From contig DAOTWY010000051.1 in assembly GCA_034435635.1 (NCBI GenBank), positions 1 through 48,010 on the forward strand: 48,010 nt of DNA. Direction: 5' to 3'. Below, one piece after another: positions 1 to 6,898 of the stretch. How positions within the stretch are numbered: the first letter of the stretch is position 1; each line of letters opens with the position of its first letter. The notes beneath the pieces are model-generated. The model did no database searches, was not told the DNA's origin, and saw only the letters and a program-made list of their open reading frames with translations. The translations under genes were made by a program, and so were the position numbers. This stretch comes from DAOTWY01 sp003696565 (GTDB lineage: Bacteria; Chloroflexota; Anaerolineae; Aggregatilineales; Phototrophicaceae).

Positions 1-596
1 TCTGGCTCAACCCCACTAGCGACATCCACCCCCCAGGGTTGAACAGCTTGGACACGTTCTGTAACATTTTCTGGCGTTAATCCACCAGCCAACATCAGGC
101 GCGGCACAACCTCTTTAACAGCTAAAGCAATCTCCACACTGACTTGATCCCCGGTGCCGCCTCGCAAACTTGGATGATACGCATCTAATAAGAGCGAAGG
201 GAGTTTTACCCGTGTGGGGAAGTGTTCCGCATAATATGTCACATCTTCCAGTGCCATTGTTTTATCAAGCGGTTGAATCGCTTTATAAGCAATCCCACGT
301 AATTCGCGCAGCATGTCTTTTGATTCATCGCCGGAAAGTTGAGCAGCATTTAAGCCGACTTTGTTGGTAATGCGCGAGATATTGCTGACACTTTCGTTGA
401 CGAAAATCCCCACCAACACCGGACAAGCAGCACCTAATTCCTGCCGCAGCGTATCACAAAGGGTTTGTGCGGTTTCTACGTCAATATAACGCGGACTGTT
501 TTTATAAAAATTAAAGCCCAGCATATCCGCCCCAGCTTCTGCGGCAAACCGTGCATCTTGTAATGTCGTGATTCCACAAATTTTGACGATCGTCAT
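1..596 (-). CDS. trpF: Phosphoribosylanthranilate isomerase (3' end cut by window edge)
   Basis: TrpF converts N-(5-phosphoribosyl)anthranilate to CdRP in tryptophan synthesis. Translating back from the ATG at 596 gives MTIVKICGITTLQDARFAAEAGADMLGF, with the family's KICGIT motif and catalytic Cys at residue 7. Near the window edge come LMLAGGLTPENV and WGVDVASGVE, the phosphate-binding loops of this TIM barrel, including the catalytic-acid Asp of GVDVASGVE. An AAGGTG ribosome-binding site precedes the start. About 198 residues are present, so only a short C-terminal end is missing. It starts 22 bases after trpC and is the last trp gene visible; trpB and trpA may lie beyond the edge. Confidence 0.95.
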   Translation of the reverse strand, partial: MTIVKICGITTLQDARFAAEAGADMLGFNFYKNSPRYIDVETAQTLCDTLRQELGAACPVLVGIFVNESVSNISRITNKVGLNAAQLSGDESKDMLRELRGIAYKAIQPLDKTMALEDVTYYAEHFPTRVKLPSLLLDAYHPSLRGGTGDQVSVEIALAVKEVVPRLMLAGGLTPENVTERVQAVQPWGVDVASGVEP

Positions 597-618
597 GATG
601 TTATCACCTTAAATTCTG

Positions 619-1413
619 TTATCGCATTTGGCTGCTGAGTGTGCGCACCATCCCGGCAATATCCTCACTCTTGACCAAAGACTCCCCCACGAGGACAGCA
701 TGCGCCCCCGCCTGTGCCATTTGTAACACATCTGCTGCGCTATAAATACCACTTTCCGCAACCAATGTCACATTTTTGGGGATCATTTGCGCTAGGCGTG
801 ATGTTGTACGCAAATCGACATTGAAGGTTTTAAGGTCACGATTGTTCACACCGATAACCGTTGCCTCCAGTTTCAATGCGCGTTCCATCTCTATTTCATC
901 ATGGACTTCTACTAAAGCGGTCATCCCAAGTTGATAGATCAGTGCATAAAGCTCTGCTAGCAAGCCATCATCCAATGCTGCGACGATTAACAAAACAGCA
1001 TCAGCCTCTGCGGCGCGCGCTTCATACACTTGATATGGATCAATAATAAAATCCTTGCGCAAAACTGGAATTTTAACCGCATCCCGAACTTGTGTGAGAT
1101 AGTCCAAACTCCCCTGGAAAAACATTTCATCAGTCAGCACAGAAATAGCCGCTGCGCCATTTTGGGCATATGTTTTACCCAGCTTGACGGGATCAAAATC
1201 TTCAATCAACACCCCCTTACTTGGTGAGGCTTTTTTGACTTCCGCAATCAACGCCACCGTATCCCGCTGTAATGCCGCCGTAAAGTTGCGTGGCGCACAA
1301 GCGATTTTTGCCAAGTTTATCAGCTTATTGAGAGGGGTCTTGGCTTGCCTAGCTCGAATTTCGATCACTTTTTGCGCCAAGATTTTATCCAGAATTGTGT
1401 TTGTCGTTCGCAT
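619..1413 (-). CDS. trpC: Indole-3-glycerol phosphate synthase
   Basis: TrpC closes the indole ring, converting CdRP to indole-3-glycerol phosphate. The protein is 264 residues, normal for a stand-alone enzyme. It carries LIAEVKKASPSKG with the catalytic lysine, VLRKDFIIDPYQV, VIGVNNRDLKTF and LVAESGI, all in the expected TIM-barrel order. An ATG at 1440 would extend it by nine residues inside trpD. I chose the ATG at 1413, one base after the trpD stop, because it gives the usual N-terminus (MRTTNTILDKILAQK) and coupled translation. It is part of the T-box-controlled trp operon. Confidence 0.95.
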   Translation of the reverse strand: MRTTNTILDKILAQKVIEIRARQAKTPLNKLINLAKIACAPRNFTAALQRDTVALIAEVKKASPSKGVLIEDFDPVKLGKTYAQNGAAAISVLTDEMFFQGSLDYLTQVRDAVKIPVLRKDFIIDPYQVYEARAAEADAVLLIVAALDDGLLAELYALIYQLGMTALVEVHDEIEMERALKLEATVIGVNNRDLKTFNVDLRTTSRLAQMIPKNVTLVAESGIYSAADVLQMAQAGAHAVLVGESLVKSEDIAGMVRTLSSQMR

Positions 1414-1414
1414 T

Positions 1415-2443
1415 CTATGCCAATCTCTGACTAAACTCAATTAATTTTTCCAGCTTTTCTAATGCCGCCCCACTATCGATAATCTCATTTGCCAGTTTAA
1501 TCCCAGCGTTTAAATCTGCCGCCTTGCCACCCACCAACAATGCCGCGGCTGAATTCAACACAACAACATCGCGCTTTGCGCCGTGTATCTGATTACTCAG
1601 GATGCCGCGTAAAATTCGTGCGTTTTCCGGCGCGTCCCCGCCCAATAGATCATGGATATTTGCACCCTCAAACCCATAATCCAGCGGATCAAGGGTATAA
1701 GTCGTCACGATACCATCATTATAGTGGCTGACCTGGTTCGGTCCGGTGGTGGTCAGTTCATCTAGTCCGCCATAACCACTGACAACCATGGCAGACTTAG
1801 CCCCAAGATCGCCCAGCACATGCGCCAATAAATCTGTTAGATCAGGGGCGAACACCCCCATCAATTGCCGACGCGCCCCGGCAGGATTGGTTAATGGACC
1901 CAAAATATTGAAAATGGTGCGGATGCCCATCTGACGGCGGGGACCGACAACATATTTCATGGCAGGGTGTAACTTTTGAGCAAATAAAAACCCAACCCCT
2001 ACTTCATTCACACACTCACCAACTTGTTCTGGCGTTAAATCTAAGTTTACACCCAACTCGCCCAAGACATCCGCACTGCCACACTTGCTTGACGCAGCAC
2101 GATTGCCATGTTTTGCAACAGGAATTCCAGCACCAGCTGCCACAAATGCCACAGTCGTGCTGATATTAAATGTGCCAGATCGATCACCACCAGTGCCACA
2201 TGTATCTAATAAATCAACCGCCGCAAACCGAGTAGGAACTCGTGCTGAATTAGCTCGCATCGCCATCGCACTTCCTGTGATCTCGCTTTGCGTTTCCCCT
2301 TTCATCCGCAAGCCCATCAAGTAAGAACCGATTTGCGCATCTGTCGCCTGCCCATTCATGATCTGATTCATAACCGCTTCGGCTTCATTTGCTTGCAAAT
2401 GCCCAAACCGCCCAATAAGATCAATCGCCCGTTGTATATCCAT
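1415..2443 (-). CDS. trpD: Anthranilate phosphoribosyltransferase
   Basis: TrpD transfers phosphoribosyl from PRPP to anthranilate. The 342-residue product has the GTGGDRSGTFNIST phosphate-binding loop, the KHGNRAASSKCGSADVLE-like anthranilate region, and the GPLTNPAGARRQLMGVF segment. The ATG at 2443 is preceded by AGAAAGGAAAC at good spacing. The upstream in-frame start at 2461 overlaps this Shine-Dalgarno and is disfavoured. It lies between trpG and trpC and is separate from trpG, unlike the enterobacterial fusion. Confidence 0.96.
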   Translation of the reverse strand: MDIQRAIDLIGRFGHLQANEAEAVMNQIMNGQATDAQIGSYLMGLRMKGETQSEITGSAMAMRANSARVPTRFAAVDLLDTCGTGGDRSGTFNISTTVAFVAAGAGIPVAKHGNRAASSKCGSADVLGELGVNLDLTPEQVGECVNEVGVGFLFAQKLHPAMKYVVGPRRQMGIRTIFNILGPLTNPAGARRQLMGVFAPDLTDLLAHVLGDLGAKSAMVVSGYGGLDELTTTGPNQVSHYNDGIVTTYTLDPLDYGFEGANIHDLLGGDAPENARILRGILSNQIHGAKRDVVVLNSAAALLVGGKAADLNAGIKLANEIIDSGAALEKLEKLIEFSQRLA

Positions 2444-2496
2444 TTGTTTCCTTTCTGACAAAGTATCTCTATAAACACGGGCTAGCCGTGTTCACT

Positions 2497-3075
2497 TTAT
2501 TTCAGCAAAAATTGATTTTCAATAAAGTTCTGCAAAATACGTGGTCCGTAAGTCGTCAAGATGCTTTCTGGGTGGAACTGCACCCCTACCACAGGGTGCT
2601 CTTTATGGCGCAATGCCATAATTTCACCATCTTCTGTAAACCCAATAACTTGTAGACATTCCGGCATCGTGTCCTCCTCAACAATCAAGCTATGATAACG
2701 TGTCGCTTCAAAAGGACTCGGCACGCCAGTAAACAGCGGATCATGTTTGTGATAGACCATGCTCGTTTTACCATGCATCAACCGCCCAGCACGGTGTATC
2801 ACACCACCATATGCCTGCCCAATGCACTGATGCCCCAAGCATACCCCTAAAATAGGTGTGCTTTCCCCCAGCTCACGGATGACATCCAAAGATACCCCCC
2901 CATCATCCGGTGTGCCTGGACCTGGTGAGATCACAATATGTGATGGGTTCATCGCACGGATATCTGCTAGCGTCGTTTGATCGTTACGCACGACACACAA
3001 ATCCGCCCCCATCTCTCCCATCTGTTGGACTAAGTTATAGGTAAAACTATCGTAATTATCGATTACTAAGATCAT
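2497..3075 (-). CDS. trpG: Anthranilate synthase component II (glutamine amidotransferase)
   Basis: TrpG hydrolyses glutamine and channels ammonia to TrpE. The 192-residue class I amidotransferase starts MILVIDNYDSFTYNLVQ. It has the oxyanion segment ISPGPGTPDD, the nucleophile motif LGVCLGHQCIGQAYGG and the C-terminal HPESI of the Cys-His-Glu triad. The ATG at 3075 has GGAG seven bases upstream; the start at 3090 would overlap that site. In some bacteria the same protein also serves folate synthesis (PabA), which the sequence cannot settle. No separate pabA is visible in the window. Confidence 0.95.
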   Translation of the reverse strand: MILVIDNYDSFTYNLVQQMGEMGADLCVVRNDQTTLADIRAMNPSHIVISPGPGTPDDGGVSLDVIRELGESTPILGVCLGHQCIGQAYGGVIHRAGRLMHGKTSMVYHKHDPLFTGVPSPFEATRYHSLIVEEDTMPECLQVIGFTEDGEIMALRHKEHPVVGVQFHPESILTTYGPRILQNFIENQFLLK

Positions 3076-3117
3076 ATGTCTGCTCCACAACCATTTTTCG
3101 TTATATAACTCATTACA

Positions 3118-3783
3118 TTACCGATCATCGCCACGTACATCCAACGGCATGTAACGGGCTTCCAACCCTTCTAAATGAGAAAGGTCATTTATCGCCGTGG
3201 TTCGATACACCCCATTCTCATCGCGCAAGACCGTTGTTACAGATGCATTTCCAAAATGAACATTTTCCAACTGTATATCTGGTATCAAATATTTAAGCAT
3301 CATCACAATGCTAGAGGTATGGCTAATGATCCCAACTGTCTCATGCTCAGAGGCGATTGCCTGGTCAATAATTTCTTGAAGAACTGCCTCCGCCCGCTGA
3401 CGGACATCATTTAACGACTCACCGCCAGGAATGCGATAGTTATCCGGGTCTTGCAACATCTGGTAGTATTCTTCTTTGTACCACCCATGAATTTCTGGAA
3501 CGGTCAAGCCTTGCCAATGCCCAATAGAACGCTCTCGCAAGCGTTGATCGAACACCGGCTCAAACCCTAAAGCCTCCGCTAAAATCACGGCTGTATCCAC
3601 TGCCCGCCGGGTATCACTACTATATAATTTTGATATGCCCATGTTACGGATAAAGTTCGCTAAACGTTGTACCTGTACCCGCCCCAAATCATTGAGCGGA
3701 ATGGCAACCCATCCCTGCCAACGCCCAACAAGATTCCAATCTGTTTCTCCTGGACGAATAAAAACCAGCCGTCTTAATGGCAT
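3118..3783 (-). CDS. Histidine-phosphatase-superfamily protein with catalytic His replaced by Pro
   Basis: The 221-residue protein has the fold of phosphoglycerate-mutase-like histidine phosphatases but an unusual active site. The signature RHG, whose His is phosphorylated, reads R10-P11-G12 (FIRPGETDWN), and the codon at 3753-3751 is CCA. Other site elements remain: SSDTRRAVDTA with its arginine, RERSIGHWQG with the acidic residue, and the second histidine in IISHTSS. Family chemistry predicts no phosphohistidine, so it is probably a pseudo-phosphatase; that is inference. The ATG at 3783 has GGAG eight bases upstream. It sits inside the trp operon between trpE and trpG, 42 bases before trpG. 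No trp-pathway role is known to me. Confidence 0.85.
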   Translation of the reverse strand: MPLRRLVFIRPGETDWNLVGRWQGWVAIPLNDLGRVQVQRLANFIRNMGISKLYSSDTRRAVDTAVILAEALGFEPVFDQRLRERSIGHWQGLTVPEIHGWYKEEYYQMLQDPDNYRIPGGESLNDVRQRAEAVLQEIIDQAIASEHETVGIISHTSSIVMMLKYLIPDIQLENVHFGNASVTTVLRDENGVYRTTAINDLSHLEGLEARYMPLDVRGDDR

Positions 3784-3873
3784 TTTGCTCACTCCTGAAT
3801 ATCTCTAAGTTATTGATTATTCGCGGTTGTCTTGCCTTGTTTATGAATGCGTTTGCATCATCGTTGATGATAA

Positions 3874-3902
3874 CTTATAAAAAGCTCATCAGCTAAAAGC
3901 AA
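3874..3902 (-). promoter_or_regulatory. Possible internal promoter in trp operon
   Basis: In the 178-base gap between trpE and the phosphatase-like gene, TTGCTT (3902-3897) is followed after 17 bases by TATAAG (3879-3874). The -10 is good and the -35 weak. A short inverted repeat, ATCATC-AAC-GATGAT, lies just downstream. If active, it would express the later trp genes independently of the T-box. Confidence 0.3.
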
Positions 3903-3961
3903 AATTTTATGATGATGCTTATTGCGCCTACCCCTTATAACCAACAACCCATAACATCCAA

Positions 3962-5473
3962 TTACATCAACCCTTGTTCAGCATAAGCGATAGCAACTGC
4001 CAAAGCTTTCGCTTTGTTGACTGTTTCTTCATATTCTGATGCCGGGTCGCTATCTGCCACAATACCAGCCCCGGCTTGAATATATACCTGATCACCCTGC
4101 ATTAGCACCGCCCGGATAGTGATACAAGTATCCATTGATCCATCATAGCTAAAATACCCAACTGCCCCCCCATATGGTCCGCGCCGAGTTGTTTCTAGCT
4201 CGTCAATAATTTCCATAGCCCGAACTTTAGGTGCGCCGCTGAGTGTACCCGCCGGAAATGTCGCACGGAATAGATCAAACGCATTCATACCATCCCGAAC
4301 TTTGCCCTCTACTTGGCTGACAATATGCATAACATGGCTATAACGTTCCACAATCATCATATCTGTCACTTTAACCGTGCCATATTCACTAACACGCCCA
4401 ATATCATTGCGCCCTAAATCGATCAACATGACATGCTCAGCCCGTTCTTTAGGGTCATTCAGTAACTCTTGTTCTAAAGCACGGTCTTCTTCCTCAGTCT
4501 GTCCCCGTTTGCGTGTACCAGCAATGGGGCGTGTGGTTGCAATCCCATCTTCATAGCGCACCATCATCTCTGGAGAGGCACCTAACAAGGTGAAATCATT
4601 TCCAAAATTGAGATAAAACATATATGGTGACGGATTCAACGCCCGCACCGCCCGATAAATCATCAAGGGGGATGCGTTTGTTTTACGTGAGAAACGCTGT
4701 GATAACACAATTTGGAAGGCATCCCCCGCAGCGATATATTCTTTAGCTTTTCGGACGTTTTCCTCAAATAGTTCCCGTGGGACATTTGAGACCAATTTAT
4801 CATTCAACGGTGCTTGAGTATAAGGCACGCTAGGCAGTGGGTTACCCAATGCCACCACAACCTGATCAATCCGGCGCACCGCATCATTGTAAGCCGCATC
4901 AGGATCACCAGTATTATGCGCGTTCGCCAGCACAATCAACTGATGCTTGGCATGGTCAAAAATCACCAACGTATCCGGCAACATGAAGGCTGCATCCGGC
5001 ACACCAAGTTCATCTGGGTTTTCATCTGGGAGGTGTTCAAAATAGCGTACGATATCATAAGTTAAGTAACCAACTGCCCCTCCTACCAAACGCGGCAACC
5101 CAGGCAACTTAACCGGAGTTACTTTATCCAACTCAGCTTGTAATGCATGGAGCGGGTCTTCACCAGGTTTTAGTGAGCGGGTCGTTGTTTCGCCATCTAT
5201 TGTCATGGTCAGCTCACCGTTTTTAAAGCGCATCACCCCTTTAGGGTTCACCCCTAAAAAGGAATACCGTCCAACTTGCTCCCCACCTTCCACACTTTCC
5301 AATAAGAATGAAACATCACCCACTTTTGCCAACTTCATAAAGACGGATACTGGGGTCTCCAAATCCGCCAATAACCGACGATACACTGGAACAAGATCAC
5401 CTTGTTTGAAATATTCATGAACGGCTTCCCGTGTTGGTGTAATATCTGTACGAATTCTTGATGCATAAACCAT
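3962..5473 (-). CDS. trpE: Anthranilate synthase component I
   Basis: TrpE makes anthranilate from chorismate using ammonia from TrpG. The 503-residue protein has the N-terminal LLES motif (SFLLESVEGG) that forms the tryptophan feedback pocket. It also has the chorismate-binding elements PIAGTRKRG, DLGRNDIGRV, FPAGTLSGAPKVRAMEIIDELE and GGAVGYFSYDG. The start is the ATG at 5473, with AGGAGG ten bases upstream. The open frame extends 34 codons further, to 5575, but that extension is T-box leader RNA and does not resemble TrpE. Control appears double: tRNA-sensing attenuation plus allosteric inhibition. Confidence 0.97.
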   Translation of the reverse strand: MVYASRIRTDITPTREAVHEYFKQGDLVPVYRRLLADLETPVSVFMKLAKVGDVSFLLESVEGGEQVGRYSFLGVNPKGVMRFKNGELTMTIDGETTTRSLKPGEDPLHALQAELDKVTPVKLPGLPRLVGGAVGYLTYDIVRYFEHLPDENPDELGVPDAAFMLPDTLVIFDHAKHQLIVLANAHNTGDPDAAYNDAVRRIDQVVVALGNPLPSVPYTQAPLNDKLVSNVPRELFEENVRKAKEYIAAGDAFQIVLSQRFSRKTNASPLMIYRAVRALNPSPYMFYLNFGNDFTLLGASPEMMVRYEDGIATTRPIAGTRKRGQTEEEDRALEQELLNDPKERAEHVMLIDLGRNDIGRVSEYGTVKVTDMMIVERYSHVMHIVSQVEGKVRDGMNAFDLFRATFPAGTLSGAPKVRAMEIIDELETTRRGPYGGAVGYFSYDGSMDTCITIRAVLMQGDQVYIQAGAGIVADSDPASEYEETVNKAKALAVAIAYAEQGLM

Positions 5474-5792
5474 AATTAAATAACCTCCTGAATCAAAAAA
5501 TCCCAACTCGTCACACAAGGACGAGAAGGGATTCCCGCGTTGCCACCTTGTTTCGTGTGGATTCACATCCATCACGCACTCAGTAGGTACAGACTAGTCT
5601 TAGCCGATACCCTGCGCTCTGATAACGGTGCGCCTCCGTCATAAGCTAATGAGCATGTGCCGTTCGCCTATGCAACTCCCTGGTCCATTCCAAACCCGCG
5701 TGTATACCATCTTCACAGCTACCGATGGCTCTCTGAATACCGTGTGAGCTTGTACTCTTCCAGATCAACGTCTTTGTAGCGTTATTCATTTT
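5474..5792 (-). promoter_or_regulatory. Tryptophan-specific T-box leader (tRNA-sensing riboswitch)
   Basis: The 5' leader of trpE has the diagnostic T-box sequence GGTGGCAACGCGGGAA at about 5547-5532, which forms the antiterminator and pairs with the uncharged tRNA acceptor end. Upstream lies a stem I region. A UGG codon at 5687-5685, followed by the usual A (GAA-UGG-ACC), fits the specifier for tRNA-Trp. Mutually exclusive with the antiterminator is an intrinsic terminator at 5532-5495. By T-box logic, uncharged tRNA-Trp stabilises the antiterminator and switches the operon on. T-boxes are commonest in Firmicutes; the family is also known in Chloroflexota. Family identity is near certain; specifier placement is slightly less so. 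Confidence 0.93.
5495..5532 (-). terminator. T-box-regulated attenuator terminator
   Basis: Read on the minus strand, ATCCC-TT-CTCGTC and GACGAG-TT-GGGAT form a perfect stem around a CTTGTGT loop, followed by six Ts (5500-5495). The 5' arm shares bases with the T-box antiterminator, as expected of a regulated terminator. Confidence 0.93.
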
Positions 5793-5798
5793 GTGGAT

Positions 5799-5827
5799 AT
5801 GCTATCGTGAATGGGCGATTGTGTCAA
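5799..5827 (-). promoter_or_regulatory. trp operon promoter
   Basis: A perfect -35, TTGACA (5827-5822), then a 17-base spacer and TAGCAT (5804-5799; four of six). The predicted start near 5792 fits the 5' end of the T-box leader. It lies just past the end of the upstream metallochaperone gene, so the trp operon has its own promoter. Confidence 0.75.
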
Positions 5828-5857
5828 GCAGTTGAATCTGTCTGATCTCAAAATTTT

Positions 5858-6289
5858 TTATGTCGAAGATGATTCGATAGACTTCATCAATTGCTTGACA
5901 TTCCCCAAACAGCAATTCCCCTGTGGATTACGCCAATCACAAGCACATTGCCCAGCTTGAATACCTGCATTAATATCATCTATCAGAGTCGCCTGGGTTG
6001 ATTGTGCCACATGCTGATGAACATCACCACGTGTGTGTTGAAAACAATAACAAACTAGCACGTCATCTGCTTCCGGTTCTTTTTGATAAACACGCACGCG
6101 GATTTGATCCGTTGTAAAAGTTTGCTCACCATCCTCGCTGTAATAAACCACATCACAATCTGGATTAGCGCAAAACCGATATACAACATTACGAACGTGG
6201 CGTAGACTGATGGCTAAAAGTGATTTTACAGTTGCGCCATCAACACTACGTCCTTTCTGCTCACAAATTGGACAAGCTGTATTAAGCAT
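5858..6289 (-). CDS. CopZ-N-like zinc/[2Fe-2S]-binding metallochaperone
   Basis: This 143-residue protein resembles the N-terminal half of Archaeoglobus CopZ, which binds zinc and a [2Fe-2S] cluster and supplies electrons or metal in copper handling. Visible features are an N-terminal CPICEQKG zinc-type pair, CANPDCDVVYY, and a second half VCYCFQHTRGDV...GQCACDWRNPQGNCC typical of BFD-like [2Fe-2S] domains. Two ATGs are possible. The one at 6289 has AAGGAGG nine bases upstream, whereas 6295 is only three bases from it. The start overlaps the end of the MerR gene, so the two are co-translated. The metal specificity is not visible. Confidence 0.8.
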   Translation of the reverse strand: MLNTACPICEQKGRSVDGATVKSLLAISLRHVRNVVYRFCANPDCDVVYYSEDGEQTFTTDQIRVRVYQKEPEADDVLVCYCFQHTRGDVHQHVAQSTQATLIDDINAGIQAGQCACDWRNPQGNCCLGNVKQLMKSIESSST

Positions 6290-6710
6290 GTGCATCAACC
6301 TCCTTAGGTAAACCATCTTTAATCAGATGACAAACACAATGTTTCATTTCGATGTCTTCCGGCATTGTTAATCCAACTTGGTAAAGCCGTTTCAACTCGT
6401 TTTGCAGGTGGATTAGTTCAGCGATTCGGCTATTAATCTCCTCAATTTGTTGAGCAACTTTGTTCATCACAACCGAACAGGGTGCCTGATTTCGCTCACG
6501 TAATGCTAAAATTTCTGCAATATCATCAAGTGAAAAGTTCAACTGCCTTGCCTGCTTAATAAAACGCAACCGATCTATATCTGTGTCATCGTAAATACGA
6601 TACCCATTTTCAGAGCGACGTGGTGCAGGCAATAATGCAATGCGTTCATAATATCGAATAGTTTGTGTTGAAACACCAGCAAACTGGCTCAATTTCCCAA
6701 TTAAAAACAT
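6282..6710 (-). CDS. MerR-family heavy-metal-responsive transcriptional regulator
   Basis: The 142-residue regulator has the MerR winged helix at residues 1-70 (IGKLSQFAGVSTQTIRYYERIALLPAPRRSENGYRIYDD), a dimerising coiled coil at about 75-112, and cysteines C78, C125 and C127. The spacing of one Cys before the coiled coil and a CxC after it resembles ZntR/MerR-type sensors of divalent metal rather than CueR. It precedes and overlaps the metallochaperone gene and probably regulates it and itself from the 19-bp-spacer promoter. AGGAG lies upstream of the ATG. The metal sensed is unknown. Confidence 0.9.
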   Translation of the reverse strand: MFLIGKLSQFAGVSTQTIRYYERIALLPAPRRSENGYRIYDDTDIDRLRFIKQARQLNFSLDDIAEILALRERNQAPCSVVMNKVAQQIEEINSRIAELIHLQNELKRLYQVGLTMPEDIEMKHCVCHLIKDGLPKEVDAHA

Positions 6711-6733
6711 TATTTTGTCTCCTGGTTATCTCT

Positions 6734-6764
6734 ATGCTAAACATTATAGTTACTATAAGGTCAA
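6734..6764 (-). promoter_or_regulatory. MerR-type promoter/operator with 19-bp spacer
   Basis: TTGACC (6764-6759) and TAGCAT (6739-6734) are 19 bases apart, the overlong spacing that MerR-family activators correct by distorting DNA. The spacer contains a perfect dyad, TTATAGTAACTATAA (6758-6744). It lies just before the merR-metallochaperone pair, indicating autoregulation. Confidence 0.8.
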
Positions 6765-6898
6765 ATGAGTAATAAATGAAAAAACATCAATTTTTTATAA
6801 AACCCTTTGCGATCCACTAAAATTCTTAGAGAATTGTGATTGAATACACCGCATCAAGCGTTCCTCTCTTGTCTCAAAAATAACGGAGACCTTAAACA

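Noticed and set aside
5474..5575. Extending TrpE upstream by 34 codons
   Set aside because: The stretch is T-box antiterminator/terminator RNA, does not resemble TrpE, and AGGAGG marks the ATG at 5473.
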